From the NCBI GenBank assembly GCA_021820065.1, contig JAKAEE010000007.1, positions 1-64,000 of the forward strand: 64,000 nt of DNA, read 5' to 3'. The stretch comes from Bacteroidota bacterium. GTDB lineage: Bacteria > Bacteroidota > Ignavibacteria > Ignavibacteriales > Melioribacteraceae. This document shows, in pieces, positions 1 to 7,631 of this stretch. The notes under the pieces are model-generated. The model searched no databases and had not been told where the DNA came from. It worked only from the letters and a program-made list of their open reading frames with translations. The position numbers and the translations under genes were made by a program. Each line of letters starts with the position of its first letter. Within the stretch, counting starts at the first letter, position 1.

Positions 1-283
1 AGAGGAAGCATTTTATATCTTCCAATAAACTCAATTGCATAGTAATAAATTTTTTATTAAAAGCAATCAGTATAACTACTATATTTTTTGAAGGTGCATT
101 AGAAATTAAACGAAAAACGAAAGGAGATAAATTTTTGCACTACCGGCTTGAAGTTCTGAAGAAGATTTCTAAAAATTTTATGTTGCTGCAAATCATAGCT
201 TTCCAGCAACCACAACCAGCATTTGCAAGGCTGGGTAAGCGTCGATTGCAGCAGAGATACTTTTGAATTTTTAGAAATGCCCT
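1..283. other. Left-edge stretch without a supported gene
   Basis: AT-rich DNA downstream of the small lipoprotein gene. The only open frame is a 62-codon minus-strand ORF that overlaps the lipoprotein stop region. It has no signal peptide, recognisable domain or convincing ribosome binding site, so I do not call it. Nothing else is seen here. Confidence 0.5.
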
Positions 284-688
284 TCATTTTTTGTCACTCC
301 CCTTTTTCTTAATTTTGAATTGAACTAAAAAAGTTATCGATGAAAAAGTACTCAGTGTTGTTGATGCTGTTTTTGTTTCATCAATGCTTATACTTTTAAC
401 TGTCTTTCCGTTAGGCTTATCGTCAATGATGTCGGCTTCCAAATAAAGACCAAACGGCAAATCTGTCAGCTTTGTATCTTTATTCTGGTATTTGACGGTC
501 ATACTTGTGTCGATCTTTACCGGCATACAAGCTTTGGTGCCAAGTACACAAATAACAATTTTATCTTTACCCATTTTTTCATTGCCTATTGTGCCTTTTA
601 TCTTGTTCATTTCTTGTGCACAACCGTTTTCAATGAGTAAAAATAAAATCAAAACTATCACTTTAATTTTATTGGATACACTTTTCAT
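284..688 (-). CDS. Small putative lipoprotein, unknown function
   Basis: A 134-residue protein with a lysine-containing N-terminus, a hydrophobic stretch and a cysteine at about residue 23 (LIENGC), which reads as a weak lipobox. The mature part is hydrophilic, with a short basic C-terminus. A purine-rich AGGAAAA lies just upstream of the ATG, supporting this start. It is the last gene of the minus-strand run in the window and follows the small DYCE-motif gene at 820-1164, with a hairpin between them. I do not recognise a family. An envelope protein tied to the metal-resistance island is an inference from position only. Confidence 0.6.
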   Translation of the reverse strand: MKSVSNKIKVIVLILFLLIENGCAQEMNKIKGTIGNEKMGKDKIVICVLGTKACMPVKIDTSMTVKYQNKDTKLTDLPFGLYLEADIIDDKPNGKTVKSISIDETKTASTTLSTFSSITFLVQFKIKKKGSDKK

Positions 689-711
689 AAATTTTCCTTT
701 TTAATGACTCC

Positions 712-731
712 CCGCCGTTTACAAACAGCGG
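712..731. repeat. GC-rich palindrome / hairpin
   Basis: CCGCCGTTT-AC-AAACAGCGG gives two 9-base arms with one mismatch, which is a G-T wobble in minus-strand RNA. It lies between two minus-strand genes and could act as a weak terminator or processing site. No run of T follows it. It resembles other short CCGC...GCGG palindromes in this window. Confidence 0.55.
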
Positions 732-819
732 AAAGAATAATTTTTATTTAAATATCCTTAATAATCCTCCAAGGATAAATAGGAAAGAGTGCCCGACAAT
801 AGGGATAAAAATAAATGTG

Positions 820-1164
820 TTAAATCAGAAGTGTTTTGTTGTAAAGATAGAGCAGAGTAGTTTTTTGTGGCGAATATAAATTCTCTATAGATAATTTATT
901 TAATGAAGCAAGGTGTGTATCTATTTCATCAATAAAATGCGGAGAGAAAGATTTTTCAATTTTCAGTTTGAATAAATCACCTACAGCAGCTTTACCGGTC
1001 TCTGCTTTCGTTACTTTTACCATCTCGCAATAATCTTGCGCAGCCGGATGCTCTTTTTCAAAAGTGAACTGTCCAAGCTCGGAGTAAGAAAACCAGAATA
1101 GGAAAGGCATCAGAACAAAAATAGTTGCCACTAATGAACGGTATTTTATCAAGTGTTTAATCAT
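820..1164 (-). CDS. Small secreted or membrane-anchored protein with DYCEMVK motif
   Basis: A 114-residue protein with one N-terminal hydrophobic segment (about residues 10-28, an uncleaved anchor or signal peptide). It then has the motif DYCEMVK near residue 45 and ends in NKTLLI. The protein at 17644-17970 shares DYCE(I/M)VK and an N(K/R)TLLI end, so the two are paralogues despite different middles. The other copy heads the CzcCBA-type efflux operon, which suggests this one once headed a similar operon. This copy lacks the Cys pair cluster (DCCDEC) of the other. No ribosome binding site is obvious. The family is not recognised; a role in metal handling is inferred from context. Confidence 0.65.
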   Translation of the reverse strand: MIKHLIKYRSLVATIFVLMPFLFWFSYSELGQFTFEKEHPAAQDYCEMVKVTKAETGKAAVGDLFKLKIEKSFSPHFIDEIDTHLASLNKLSIENLYSPQKTTLLYLYNKTLLI

Positions 1165-1240
1165 TTCTGAAAAATATTTCTACTAATCTGATGCTATAAT
1201 TTAATGAAAGATTCGTAATTGTTCTATTTGCTTATGTTTA

Positions 1241-1501
1241 TCACTTTAAAATTGTAATTTTTCCCGCGGTAAAATTACCGCCATGCATATGACCGAGCAA
1301 CTCTACAATATCTGCATCAGCAATTTCCGGCATAATAGGTTCGTGTGAAGTAACCTGAATCTTAACGTTGTTTTTATCCAACACATAAAACGAAATGATA
1401 TTGCCGTTTACATCTTTATCAAACCCCGCAGATTTATCAATCCGTACGTTAATATTCTGGTTTATCTCTGCACCCGAACTAAACTTGCTGAATGAACCGA
1501 G
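1241..1501 (-). pseudogene. 5'-truncated copy of the OB-fold-like island protein (11130-11495)
   Basis: Read on the minus strand, this segment encodes LGSFSKFSSGAEINQNINVR and onward to a TGA stop at 1241-1243, matching most of the 121-residue protein at 11130-11495. DNA identity is obvious over about 250 bases, for example the shared run around ttatccaacacataaaacga. The first 34 or so residues, including the membrane anchor, are missing: similarity stops abruptly after gaatgaaccgag at about 1500. Substitutions are mostly conservative and the frame is intact, so the copy was functional until recently or is young. No start codon or ribosome binding site remains at the break. Confidence 0.85.
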
Positions 1502-1712
1502 ACCCTGGCGGCGTAACGAAGTGTATAGAGAAAAATATTACAAGTACCGTGACCGGCGCGATGAAGAAGTAATTCGAGACAGCCGCGATTCGAAATATTT
1601 TATTATTGAACGTCATCCGGAACATAGCAAATGGATTAAAGAACGCCGCGATAACGGTAAGCATAAAGGACGGGATAAAGAAAAACACCGGGGTGAAGAA
1701 GATGATGATTGA
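1501..1712 (+). pseudogene. 3' fragment of a charged, low-complexity protein gene
   Basis: The plus-strand frame from the junction to the TGA at 1710-1712 encodes a strongly charged tail (RREKYYKYRDRR-like, then HKGRDKEKHRGEEDDD). The composition looks like a real disordered C-terminus rather than a chance frame. Codons before 1500 in this frame are antisense to the truncated gene 1241-1501, so the natural 5' part is missing. The parent gene is not in this window and the family is not recognised. Confidence 0.5.
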
Positions 1713-1743
1713 AAATAGATGTGGACAGCCAAAAGCGGTTAAA

Positions 1744-1817
1744 AATGCAGAGTGCTGAATGTTATATTGGAAAAAATATTTTTTTGATTTACAGTTCCTC
1801 GTTCTACACTCTGCATT
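1744..1817. repeat. Inverted repeat with 11-bp perfect arms
   Basis: AATGCAGAGTG at 1744-1754 is exactly complementary to CACTCTGCATT at 1807-1817, with about 52 bases between them. It sits right after the broken gene fragment. It could be the end of a small non-autonomous element or a long-loop hairpin; no flanking target duplication was recognised. Confidence 0.5.
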
Positions 1818-1907
1818 CATTATTCCACATTTGTATTAGATTGAAAGTCCAACACAGTCCATACAATTTTATTCGCATAAGAAAAGTTAGGTTAAAAATA
1901 TATTTTA

Positions 1908-4037
1908 TCATTTCATCACTCTCATCGCATTAAGTATTGCAATTATCGCCACGCCCATATCGCCAAACACTGCTTCCCACATTGTGGCAATTCCAAATGC
2001 GCCAAGAAGAATGAAGAATAGTTTTACTCCCATTGCAAAAGCAATATTCTGCCAAACAATTGTTCTTGTTCGTTTTGCAACTTCAATTGATTTTACTACT
2101 TGCAACGGTGAATCTGTCATCAAAACAACATCCGCAGTTTCCACTGCCGCATCCGAGCCAAGTGCCCCCATTGCAATTCCTACATCCGCTCGTGCAATTA
2201 CCGGCGCGTCGTTTATTCCATCACCAATGAAAGCAACTTTACCGTCTTTAGTTGTCTCAAGTAATTTTTCTATATGCTCAACTTTGTTTTCCGGCAGTAG
2301 TTCTGAATAATATTCCTTAATGCCAAGCTTCTTTGCATAAACTTCCGCTGCGCTTTTGTTATCGCCGGTAAGCATAACTGTATTCACTTTTAATTTGTTA
2401 AGTTCTGTAATTGTTTCTTTAGCTTCATCTTTTAATGAATCTGAAATTACAATGTAGCCGGCATATTTTTTATTTACAGCAATGTGAACAACCGTTCCTT
2501 CAACATCGCATTTTTCGTGCTCTATATTTTCCTTGTGAAGAAGCTTATCATTTCCAATTAAAACTTCATCACCACCTGTCCCGCTTGCGGGATTTATTTT
2601 AGCTTGAATTCCGTGACCGGAAATTTCTTTCACTTCTGTAATCTCATTTTGCTGAATTTTATTTTTGTATGCATCCAAAATTGATTTGGCTATCGGATGA
2701 CTTGAATTTGCTTCTGCATAAGCAGCATATTTAAGAATCTCTTCTTCTTTGAATCCATTAGCTGAAATTATTTCTGCAACTTTGAATTCGCCTTTAGTCA
2801 GCGTTCCGGTTTTATCAAATACAACTGTTTTAATTTTGGTAAGTGCATCCAAATAATTGGAACCTTTTACTAAAATTCCTTTGCGTGAAGCTCCGCCGAT
2901 TCCGCCGAAGTATCCAAGCGGAATACTGATTACCAAAGCACACGGACACGAAATAACCAAAACAACCAATGCTCTGTAAATCCAGTCGGAAAAAGTTTGT
3001 CCAGGGAAAAACAAAGGCGGAATTACAGCAAGAAGCAAAGCGCCAAATACAACAACCGGCGTATAGTACTTTGCAAATGTTGTTATGAATTTTTCGGTCT
3101 CTGCTTTTTTACTGCTTGCGTTCTCTACTAATTCCAGAATTTTTGAAATAGAAGATTCACCGAATTCTTTTGTTACTTCAATGGATAACAGTCCGCTTTT
3201 ATTAATCATTCCGCCTAAGACTGTTTCACTCTCTTTAACTGCTCTTGGAACAGATTCACCGGTAAGTACCGATGTATCAACAAAAGAGTTGCCTTCTTTC
3301 ACAATTCCATCGAGAGGAATTTTTTCTCCCGGCTTTACAACAATTATTTGCCCCGGATGAACTTCTGTTGGCGAAACTCTTTTCACTTCACCATTGATTT
3401 TGATGTTCGCATAGTCCGGTCTAATTTCTAACAATGCTTTAACCGACTTTCGTGAGCGGTTTACTGCAATATCCTGAAATAACTCTCCGACAACATAAAA
3501 CAACATAACTGTTACAGCTTCCGGCATTGCATCAATTAGTATTGCACCGACTGTTGCAATTGTCATAAGGAAATGTTCATTAAATACTTTTCCTTTAATA
3601 ATACTTCTTGCAGCGCCTCTTAATACTCCCCAGCCGCTAATTAAATATGCCGGAAGAAAAACCAGATATTCAGCAATGTGGTAAGGAGTGTTATGAATTT
3701 GTTCTTCGAAGATTAAGCCTGCAGCCAGAAGCAGAATAGTAAGAAAGATTTTTATTAGCTCTTCTTTATTTTCCTGCAATAAGCTTATCGCCTGTGCCGG
3801 TTTATTATCATGCATTTCTTCTACTTCAACTTCCGGCTCAATCTCTTTTATTTTTTGCTTTACTTCTTCAATATCCGACGTATCAATTTGCAGAGTTGAA
3901 TTGGCAAAATTCACAGAGACAAATTTAACCTGCTCTAACTTTGCAACTCCTTCTTCAATCTTTGCTGCACAAGAAGCGCAATCAATATTTTTTAATTGAT
4001 ATTTTTTCACAAAAGAATACTTCGCAGATTGGAACAA
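1908..4037 (-). CDS. cadA: Cadmium/zinc-type P1B ATPase (CadA/ZntA family)
   Basis: An inner-membrane pump that exports divalent soft metals (Zn, Cd, Pb) using ATP. The 709-residue protein has an N-terminal heavy-metal-associated domain (about residues 12-75) with metal-binding CASC, the CPC motif in the sixth membrane segment (about 363), the phosphorylation motif DKTGTLT (about 408), an SSHP motif and GDGINDAP near 605. The loop after CPC (IPLGYFGGIGGASRKGI) is typical of Zn/Cd rather than Cu pumps. The listed start is TTG; a GTG at 4010 giving MKKYQLKNIDC fits the family better. An in-frame palindrome at 2579-2592 adds a few residues (NPASGTGG) before the nucleotide-binding loop. It is the last gene of the sigma-factor-led run and 18 bases downstream of the SHOCT gene. 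Confidence 0.93.
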   Translation of the reverse strand: MFQSAKYSFVKKYQLKNIDCASCAAKIEEGVAKLEQVKFVSVNFANSTLQIDTSDIEEVKQKIKEIEPEVEVEEMHDNKPAQAISLLQENKEELIKIFLTILLLAAGLIFEEQIHNTPYHIAEYLVFLPAYLISGWGVLRGAARSIIKGKVFNEHFLMTIATVGAILIDAMPEAVTVMLFYVVGELFQDIAVNRSRKSVKALLEIRPDYANIKINGEVKRVSPTEVHPGQIIVVKPGEKIPLDGIVKEGNSFVDTSVLTGESVPRAVKESETVLGGMINKSGLLSIEVTKEFGESSISKILELVENASSKKAETEKFITTFAKYYTPVVVFGALLLAVIPPLFFPGQTFSDWIYRALVVLVISCPCALVISIPLGYFGGIGGASRKGILVKGSNYLDALTKIKTVVFDKTGTLTKGEFKVAEIISANGFKEEEILKYAAYAEANSSHPIAKSILDAYKNKIQQNEITEVKEISGHGIQAKINPASGTGGDEVLIGNDKLLHKENIEHEKCDVEGTVVHIAVNKKYAGYIVISDSLKDEAKETITELNKLKVNTVMLTGDNKSAAEVYAKKLGIKEYYSELLPENKVEHIEKLLETTKDGKVAFIGDGINDAPVIARADVGIAMGALGSDAAVETADVVLMTDSPLQVVKSIEVAKRTRTIVWQNIAFAMGVKLFFILLGAFGIATMWEAVFGDMGVAIIAILNAMRVMK
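2579..2592. repeat. In-frame palindrome TCCCGCTTGCGGGA inside cadA
   Basis: A perfect 14-base palindrome lies within the CadA coding sequence and encodes part of NPASGTGG. Related pumps usually read roughly KINGKEVLIGN here, so the segment looks like a small in-frame insertion in a surface loop. The sequence resembles other short palindromes between genes in this window. Confidence 0.6.
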
Positions 4038-4055
4038 TCTTCTTACTTTGCTTTT

Positions 4056-4310
4056 TTAAGAATCCAAATCCTTTTTCCGTCTATTAAACTCATCACTGTC
4101 TATCTCACCTTTTGCATACCTTCGTTTGAGTATATCCAGAGCGGTTTCTTCTTTTCTGGTTACCTCCGCAGAACGATTCGATAGGTTAGAGATCAAACGG
4201 AATACGACGTAAATAATCAACGCCCAAAAAACGAGTCCGAATATCATACCGAATGGTCCTCCGAAAAAATATCCGGGCCCCCACCCCCAGGAACAACCTG
4301 AATTCCACAT
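4056..4310 (-). CDS. Small membrane protein with SHOCT domain
   Basis: An 84-residue protein with a Gly/Trp-rich N-terminus (about 1-20), one membrane segment (about 21-42) and a C-terminal SHOCT helix-turn-helix-like module (about 57-83: ILKRRYAKGEIDSDEFNRR). SHOCT domains are short oligomerisation modules at the C-terminus of many membrane proteins of unknown role. A clear AGGAG lies about 8 bases before the ATG. It sits between an unknown secreted protein and cadA in the sigma-led run. Many genomes carry such small SHOCT proteins beside metal ATPases, so a link to metal stress is plausible but unproven. Confidence 0.85.
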   Translation of the reverse strand: MWNSGCSWGWGPGYFFGGPFGMIFGLVFWALIIYVVFRLISNLSNRSAEVTRKEETALDILKRRYAKGEIDSDEFNRRKKDLDS

Positions 4311-4354
4311 TATAATTTCTCCTTCTATTAAGTTGTAAGAGCAAAAATTAATTT

Positions 4355-4903
4355 TTAAAACGAATATCTGAATGCAAGCGAGAGCGACTTACTCTGTTCA
4401 TCATACTTAAGGGCATAATGTGCATTGTGCCGCTCCGCTGAATAACCTGCATCAAATGCGCTGATGACTTTAACTATAACATAACCCGCAAGTAAATAAT
4501 AAAAGCGATCACGATCTGCTTTCGTCCAATTAGTATTGCTGTAGGAAGTGTTATAGTAGCCATCATAGCGGTTGTGTCCCCACCAGCCGGAATTGTTCAT
4601 CACTAAAATCATTCCGGGAATAAATAGTGCTAATTCTGCAGCAGTGTATAAAGTTCCTCTTCCCCAATCGCCGGAATAAAAATTTCCCGCTGCTATTGGC
4701 AGCGGCTGCAAAGAGAGTAAAGCTGCAGTTGCCGGATTTATATAAGAGTGTGAATCATATCTTTCGTGACTTCCCATTCCCCAAGAACATTGTGCTTGAA
4801 CATTGAATGAGAATACAAAAAGCAATCCCACAAAAATTAAAATGCGGCTTGTTGAAGTTGTTAATTTTTCCCCCGCATAGCGGGATTTCACTTCGTTCAA
4901 CAT
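4355..4903 (-). CDS. Exported or membrane protein of unknown function
   Basis: A 182-residue protein whose signal peptide (about residues 20-38, ending FNVQAQ) is preceded by an unusual 20-residue extension. The extension is encoded by a stretch containing the palindrome CCCGCATAGCGGG. AGGAG about 10 bases before the first ATG supports starting there, so the extension is probably translated. The mature part has two hydrophobic segments (AELALFIPGMILVM and the YYLLAGYVIVKVISAF region) and ends in a phenylalanine after aromatic-rich strand-like residues. I do not recognise the family. Position in the sigma-led run suggests an envelope stress role. Confidence 0.65.
   Translation of the reverse strand: MLNEVKSRYAGEKLTTSTSRILIFVGLLFVFSFNVQAQCSWGMGSHERYDSHSYINPATAALLSLQPLPIAAGNFYSGDWGRGTLYTAAELALFIPGMILVMNNSGWWGHNRYDGYYNTSYSNTNWTKADRDRFYYLLAGYVIVKVISAFDAGYSAERHNAHYALKYDEQSKSLSLAFRYSF
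4872..4884. repeat. Palindrome CCCGCATAGCGGG in 5' coding region
   Basis: Five-base arms around ATA, inside the first 12 codons of the gene at 4355-4903. It adds charged residues ahead of the signal peptide. It is similar in form to the palindrome in cadA 2.3 kb away. Confidence 0.5.
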
Positions 4904-4919
4904 TTTTATTTTCTCCTTA

Positions 4920-5441
4920 TCAATAAAAACTGAGAATTGGACTTATGACTAAAATCGCAACGGCTAAGACTAAACACACTGTGCAAAATTTTCTTCTTCT
5001 GGTTCGAAGAGCAAAGAATTTATCCAGAACATCATTTGGCGGCTGCTCATTCGGTTTGAACGTTTTGAATATTCCTTGTATCTGCTTGTCAATGACAAAC
5101 ATTCCATAATTTACAATCCCGAATCCTATGAAAACCAAAAAGGTTTTTATAGAGAGCGCCCAATAGACCAATGTAGTTCGCTGCTGCCATTCGCCATGAA
5201 AGCCATAGTGAATCAACGGGAATGCAAAGCCGGTAACAATTAAACCGATGATGAACCAGAAACAAAGCCGGGGCTGCTGGCTTAGAATTTCTTCCATTAA
5301 GCTATCCATTTCGTAATATATCTTCTTCCCAAATTTTGCTCTTTTGTAAACCATCCTAAGTTGATAAAATGGAGCAGCAGCACAAGCTACAAAAAGTAAA
5401 TTGTGAACAGCTAAGTTGAGCGTGTAAAGAAAAGTTTCCAT
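4920..5441 (-). CDS. Four-helix integral membrane protein, unknown
   Basis: A 173-residue protein with about four membrane segments (near residues 7-25, 58-78, 91-112 and 152-172). The loops contain charged residues including RRRK before the last helix. AGGAGAT seven bases before the ATG supports the start. It lies between the Spy-like gene and the unknown exported protein on the same strand, with a hairpin (5467-5497) separating it from the former. The layout of conserved histidines and aromatic residues is loosely like small cytochrome-b or CopD-type membrane proteins, but I see no firm signature and give no function. Confidence 0.65.
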   Translation of the reverse strand: METFLYTLNLAVHNLLFVACAAAPFYQLRMVYKRAKFGKKIYYEMDSLMEEILSQQPRLCFWFIIGLIVTGFAFPLIHYGFHGEWQQRTTLVYWALSIKTFLVFIGFGIVNYGMFVIDKQIQGIFKTFKPNEQPPNDVLDKFFALRTRRRKFCTVCLVLAVAILVISPILSFY

Positions 5442-5466
5442 CGCTAAATCTCCTTCATAAATATTT

Positions 5467-5497
5467 GAGAGAATGGAAGTAATACATCCACTCTCTC
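5467..5497 (-). terminator. Hairpin between spy-like gene and downstream membrane gene
   Basis: Eleven-base arms GAGAGAATGGA / TCCACTCTCTC with one mismatch and a 9-base loop, located 16 bases after the stop of the Spy-like gene. The minus-strand tail is AT-rich but has no strong U run, so it could attenuate rather than stop transcription into the downstream genes. Confidence 0.5.
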
Positions 5498-5512
5498 ATT
5501 GTTATTTTCATT

Positions 5513-6043
5513 TTACCATGAGCCGGATTCGGACATCATCGGGCACATATCGCGCATGCCCATACCATCCATCATATTGTCCATCATCATGCCGTTATTC
5601 ATATCCCACCTGCCGTAATTATCGCCGAAGTACGCTCTCTGCTCTTTGGTGAAAACCTTGTTGATTTCAGCTCTGGCTTCCAAGCGTAGATCTTCAATCT
5701 TGTCACTAAGATTGTTAATATCTTTCCTGTATGATTTGATTTTTCCTATTTCAACATCAGAACGCAAAGCATAACCTCTTGCCTCCATTCTCAGTGAACG
5801 AAGTTCTCTCTGCAAAGGAATTATTTCGTCATCATACTGAGAACGTATCTCTCTGGTTTTGGTTATTTGTTCCGGTGACAACTGGTACTTAGAAGGAACG
5901 CTAGAATTAGACCACCATCCGTCATACCCATTCATACAGCGCCCCATACCTTGAGCTTTGGCTGAACTTGAGAATAACGAAAGCAGCATGATTGTTCCAA
6001 GTAACGGAACAATTAGAGCAAGTTTTTTGTGTTTAGTAAACAT
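5513..6043 (-). CDS. Spy/CpxP-like periplasmic protein (heavy-metal resistance type)
   Basis: A periplasmic helical protein of the Spy/CpxP/CnrX kind, whose members sense metals or chaperone unfolded proteins. The ORF track begins 15 codons earlier, but GGAG stands seven bases before the ATG at 6043, giving MFTKHKKLA and a clean signal peptide ending SAKAQ (176 residues in total). The core (about residues 45-140) has the LSPEQ-type motif followed by long charged helices. The C-terminus is very Met-rich (NNGMMMDNMMDGMG) and could bind soft metals such as Cu(I) or Ag(I). Its promoter matches the one upstream of the ECF sigma gene, so it is probably a direct target of that sigma factor. Confidence 0.85.
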   Translation of the reverse strand: MFTKHKKLALIVPLLGTIMLLSLFSSSAKAQGMGRCMNGYDGWWSNSSVPSKYQLSPEQITKTREIRSQYDDEIIPLQRELRSLRMEARGYALRSDVEIGKIKSYRKDINNLSDKIEDLRLEARAEINKVFTKEQRAYFGDNYGRWDMNNGMMMDNMMDGMGMRDMCPMMSESGSW

Positions 6044-6091
6044 GATTTTTCTCCTACTATAGTTATTAAATTTTTTTAAGTACAACACTAA

Positions 6092-6118
6092 AGACGCAAA
6101 GCAAACAAAAGTGTTATG
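6092..6118 (-). promoter_or_regulatory. Predicted ECF-sigma promoter of the spy-like gene
   Basis: On the minus strand: CATAACACTTTT, then 10 bases, then CGTCTTTA. The same 12-base block, spacing and CGTCT occur upstream of the ECF sigma gene (7632-7658). An AAC-containing -35 and CGTCT -10 are usual for ECF promoters. The predicted transcript start lies about 40 bases before the ATG at 6043, leaving room for its ribosome binding site. Confidence 0.75.
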
Positions 6119-6141
6119 CAGTTATCGTTCCCAAAAAAATT

Positions 6142-7032
6142 TTATCTCATCCAATCGCATCCCGGTCCCCACTGCCATCTATTTGACTTTTGTTTAGAGC
6201 GGGGCATTTGCTGTGGTGAACCTGTGGAATCCGGTGCCGATGAATCGGGAGAGATCTCATTTTCCTCGTTCATCATTCTTCTCATCCAGCGACTACGCGA
6301 ATCACACATATTAATCGCCTCATCAACGATTCGGCGATTTGATGGGTTAACGCGTGGTCGAATTTTTTCCAGCACATCTTTTTGATAAGCATTAACGTGA
6401 CTTAGTTTGGCTGCAAAGATAGATGCTTTATCAATTGGTATTTTGTTTTCCTCTAAAGCTAATTTTGCTTCATCAAGCATCTCCTTTAATAATGTTGTAT
6501 CAAGCTTACCGGACTGCTGGAAGACAGCGATCATTTCTTGCAGACGCTTGTCAGAGAAGGTCAACCGGAGTTCTGCTTTCTTCTCAGAATTAAATGTGAG
6601 CAGAAATTTTACTTTCTCCGTTGCTAACTTTAAAGGATATAGGATATCGCCGGGAACGCTGTTTGCAGAAATCGTTGCGGCACTGAAAAGAACAACAAGA
6701 AATAAAAAAGCAGCGCTGAATGCCCAAGCTATTTTGGGACGCCGAATAATATTAAAGATTGATGACTTTTTTCGCAGCTTCTCAACAGCAGTTGGCTTTT
6801 CCGTAGTCGTTGAATGCTGCGCAATGTGATGTCCTAAATTTATCAAAGTTCCCGATATTGCTTCCGGTGCTGGTTCAGGCTGCGGTAAAGTCTCGATTTT
6901 TTGAACAAGGCGCAGCAATGGTTGCAATTGGCTGGCGTATTGTGGATGCTCTGCAATACATTCATAAATACTCTTCCCCTTCCGCATTTCGTTAATGCAA
7001 TTATCTAAGAGTAATTCAATGTCTCGTTCCAT
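6142..7032 (-). CDS. DUF5667 membrane protein, putative anti-sigma factor
   Basis: A 296-residue single-pass membrane protein. Residues 1-50 form a cytoplasmic part with repeated helix motifs (CIAEHPQYASQLQPLL) common in sigma-factor-linked regulators. A membrane helix sits at about 102-122, followed by the DUF5667 signature SVPGDILYPLKLATEKV and a charged helical extracytoplasmic domain. The far C-terminus is Met/Arg/Ser/Pro-rich and ends in WQWGPGCDW. The gene starts immediately after the sigma-factor stop codon (TAAATG, zero gap), so the two are almost certainly translated together. A role as membrane-bound anti-sigma factor that releases the sigma factor on envelope metal stress is inferred from this pairing. 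Confidence 0.85.
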   Translation of the reverse strand: MERDIELLLDNCINEMRKGKSIYECIAEHPQYASQLQPLLRLVQKIETLPQPEPAPEAISGTLINLGHHIAQHSTTTEKPTAVEKLRKKSSIFNIIRRPKIAWAFSAAFLFLVVLFSAATISANSVPGDILYPLKLATEKVKFLLTFNSEKKAELRLTFSDKRLQEMIAVFQQSGKLDTTLLKEMLDEAKLALEENKIPIDKASIFAAKLSHVNAYQKDVLEKIRPRVNPSNRRIVDEAINMCDSRSRWMRRMMNEENEISPDSSAPDSTGSPQQMPRSKQKSNRWQWGPGCDWMR

Positions 7033-7617
7033 TTAAATCTTCCTATCCTCTTCAATGAACTTTTCCATGTCAGACATATTCCGCAATGCAGTTAAAGCTC
7101 TAAACTGGATTGCCCGAACTGCTCCAGCAGATTTTCCGAGCATACCCGCAATCTCATCTGTTTCGTACCCTTCAATAAATTTCAATACAATAACCTCTTG
7201 TTGTTCCTCAGTCAACCTTCTCAAGGCTTGACGCAGTTCTTGCTGCTCTATCAGTTCACTTTGTCTGCTGCCCGCATCAACCATTTCTTCAATTGATTCT
7301 CCTACCGACTCAACATTTGATCGTACCACACGCCTACGATAATGATCTGTAATCATGTTAGATGCGATGCGGAAAATCCATGCATAAAATGATCCTTTCT
7401 GCTCATGGATTGATTTAACTACTCTGAGGCACACCTCGCTTGTTAAATCCTCTGCATCTTCAACAGCATTTACACGATAATAAATAAACCGGTAAATTTT
7501 CGAATAAAAGTGAGCACATAACGTCCCTAGCGCTCTAGAATCATTGAACTTCGCTCTATTCAAGAGTTGTATAAGTTCTTCATCATCTAAATCTTTATTA
7601 CCTGATTTTAATTTCAT
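7033..7617 (-). CDS. ECF-type RNA polymerase sigma factor
   Basis: A 194-residue sigma-70 family protein. Region 2 is at about residues 20-95 (RFIYYRVNAVEDAEDLTSEV, then FYAWIFRIASNMITDHYRRR). Region 4 is at about 125-180, with the helix-turn-helix YETDEIAGMLGKSAGAVRAI. It would direct RNA polymerase to the CATAACACTTTT-N10-CGTCT promoters found before itself and before the Spy-like gene, implying positive autoregulation. The ATG lies only 14 bases from the end of the CGTCT element and has no Shine-Dalgarno sequence, so the transcript has a very short leader. Its stop codon abuts the start of the DUF5667 gene. Confidence 0.93.
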   Translation of the reverse strand: MKLKSGNKDLDDEELIQLLNRAKFNDSRALGTLCAHFYSKIYRFIYYRVNAVEDAEDLTSEVCLRVVKSIHEQKGSFYAWIFRIASNMITDHYRRRVVRSNVESVGESIEEMVDAGSRQSELIEQQELRQALRRLTEEQQEVIVLKFIEGYETDEIAGMLGKSAGAVRAIQFRALTALRNMSDMEKFIEEDRKI

Positions 7618-7631
7618 TTTCTAATTCTTAC

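Larger units (their letters stand above)
1165..1907. other. Gene-poor scar region between island fragments
   Basis: About 740 bases without an intact gene. It holds the 3' part of a minus-strand gene related to 11130-11495 (1241-1501), joined directly to the 3' end of an unrelated plus-strand gene (1501-1712), then an inverted repeat (1744-1817) and AT-rich spacer. The layout reads as a deletion or rearrangement scar. Confidence 0.65.

Noticed and set aside
99-287. 62-residue minus-strand ORF at the left edge
   Set aside because: No signal peptide, domain or ribosome binding site, and it overlaps the stop of the adjacent lipoprotein gene.
1479-1820. 113-residue minus-strand ORF over the scar
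   Set aside because: It is a shadow of the charged plus-strand fragment and runs through the junction in a third frame.
1709-1933. 74-residue plus-strand ORF
   Set aside because: Low-complexity, covers the inverted repeat and runs into the end of cadA; no family features.
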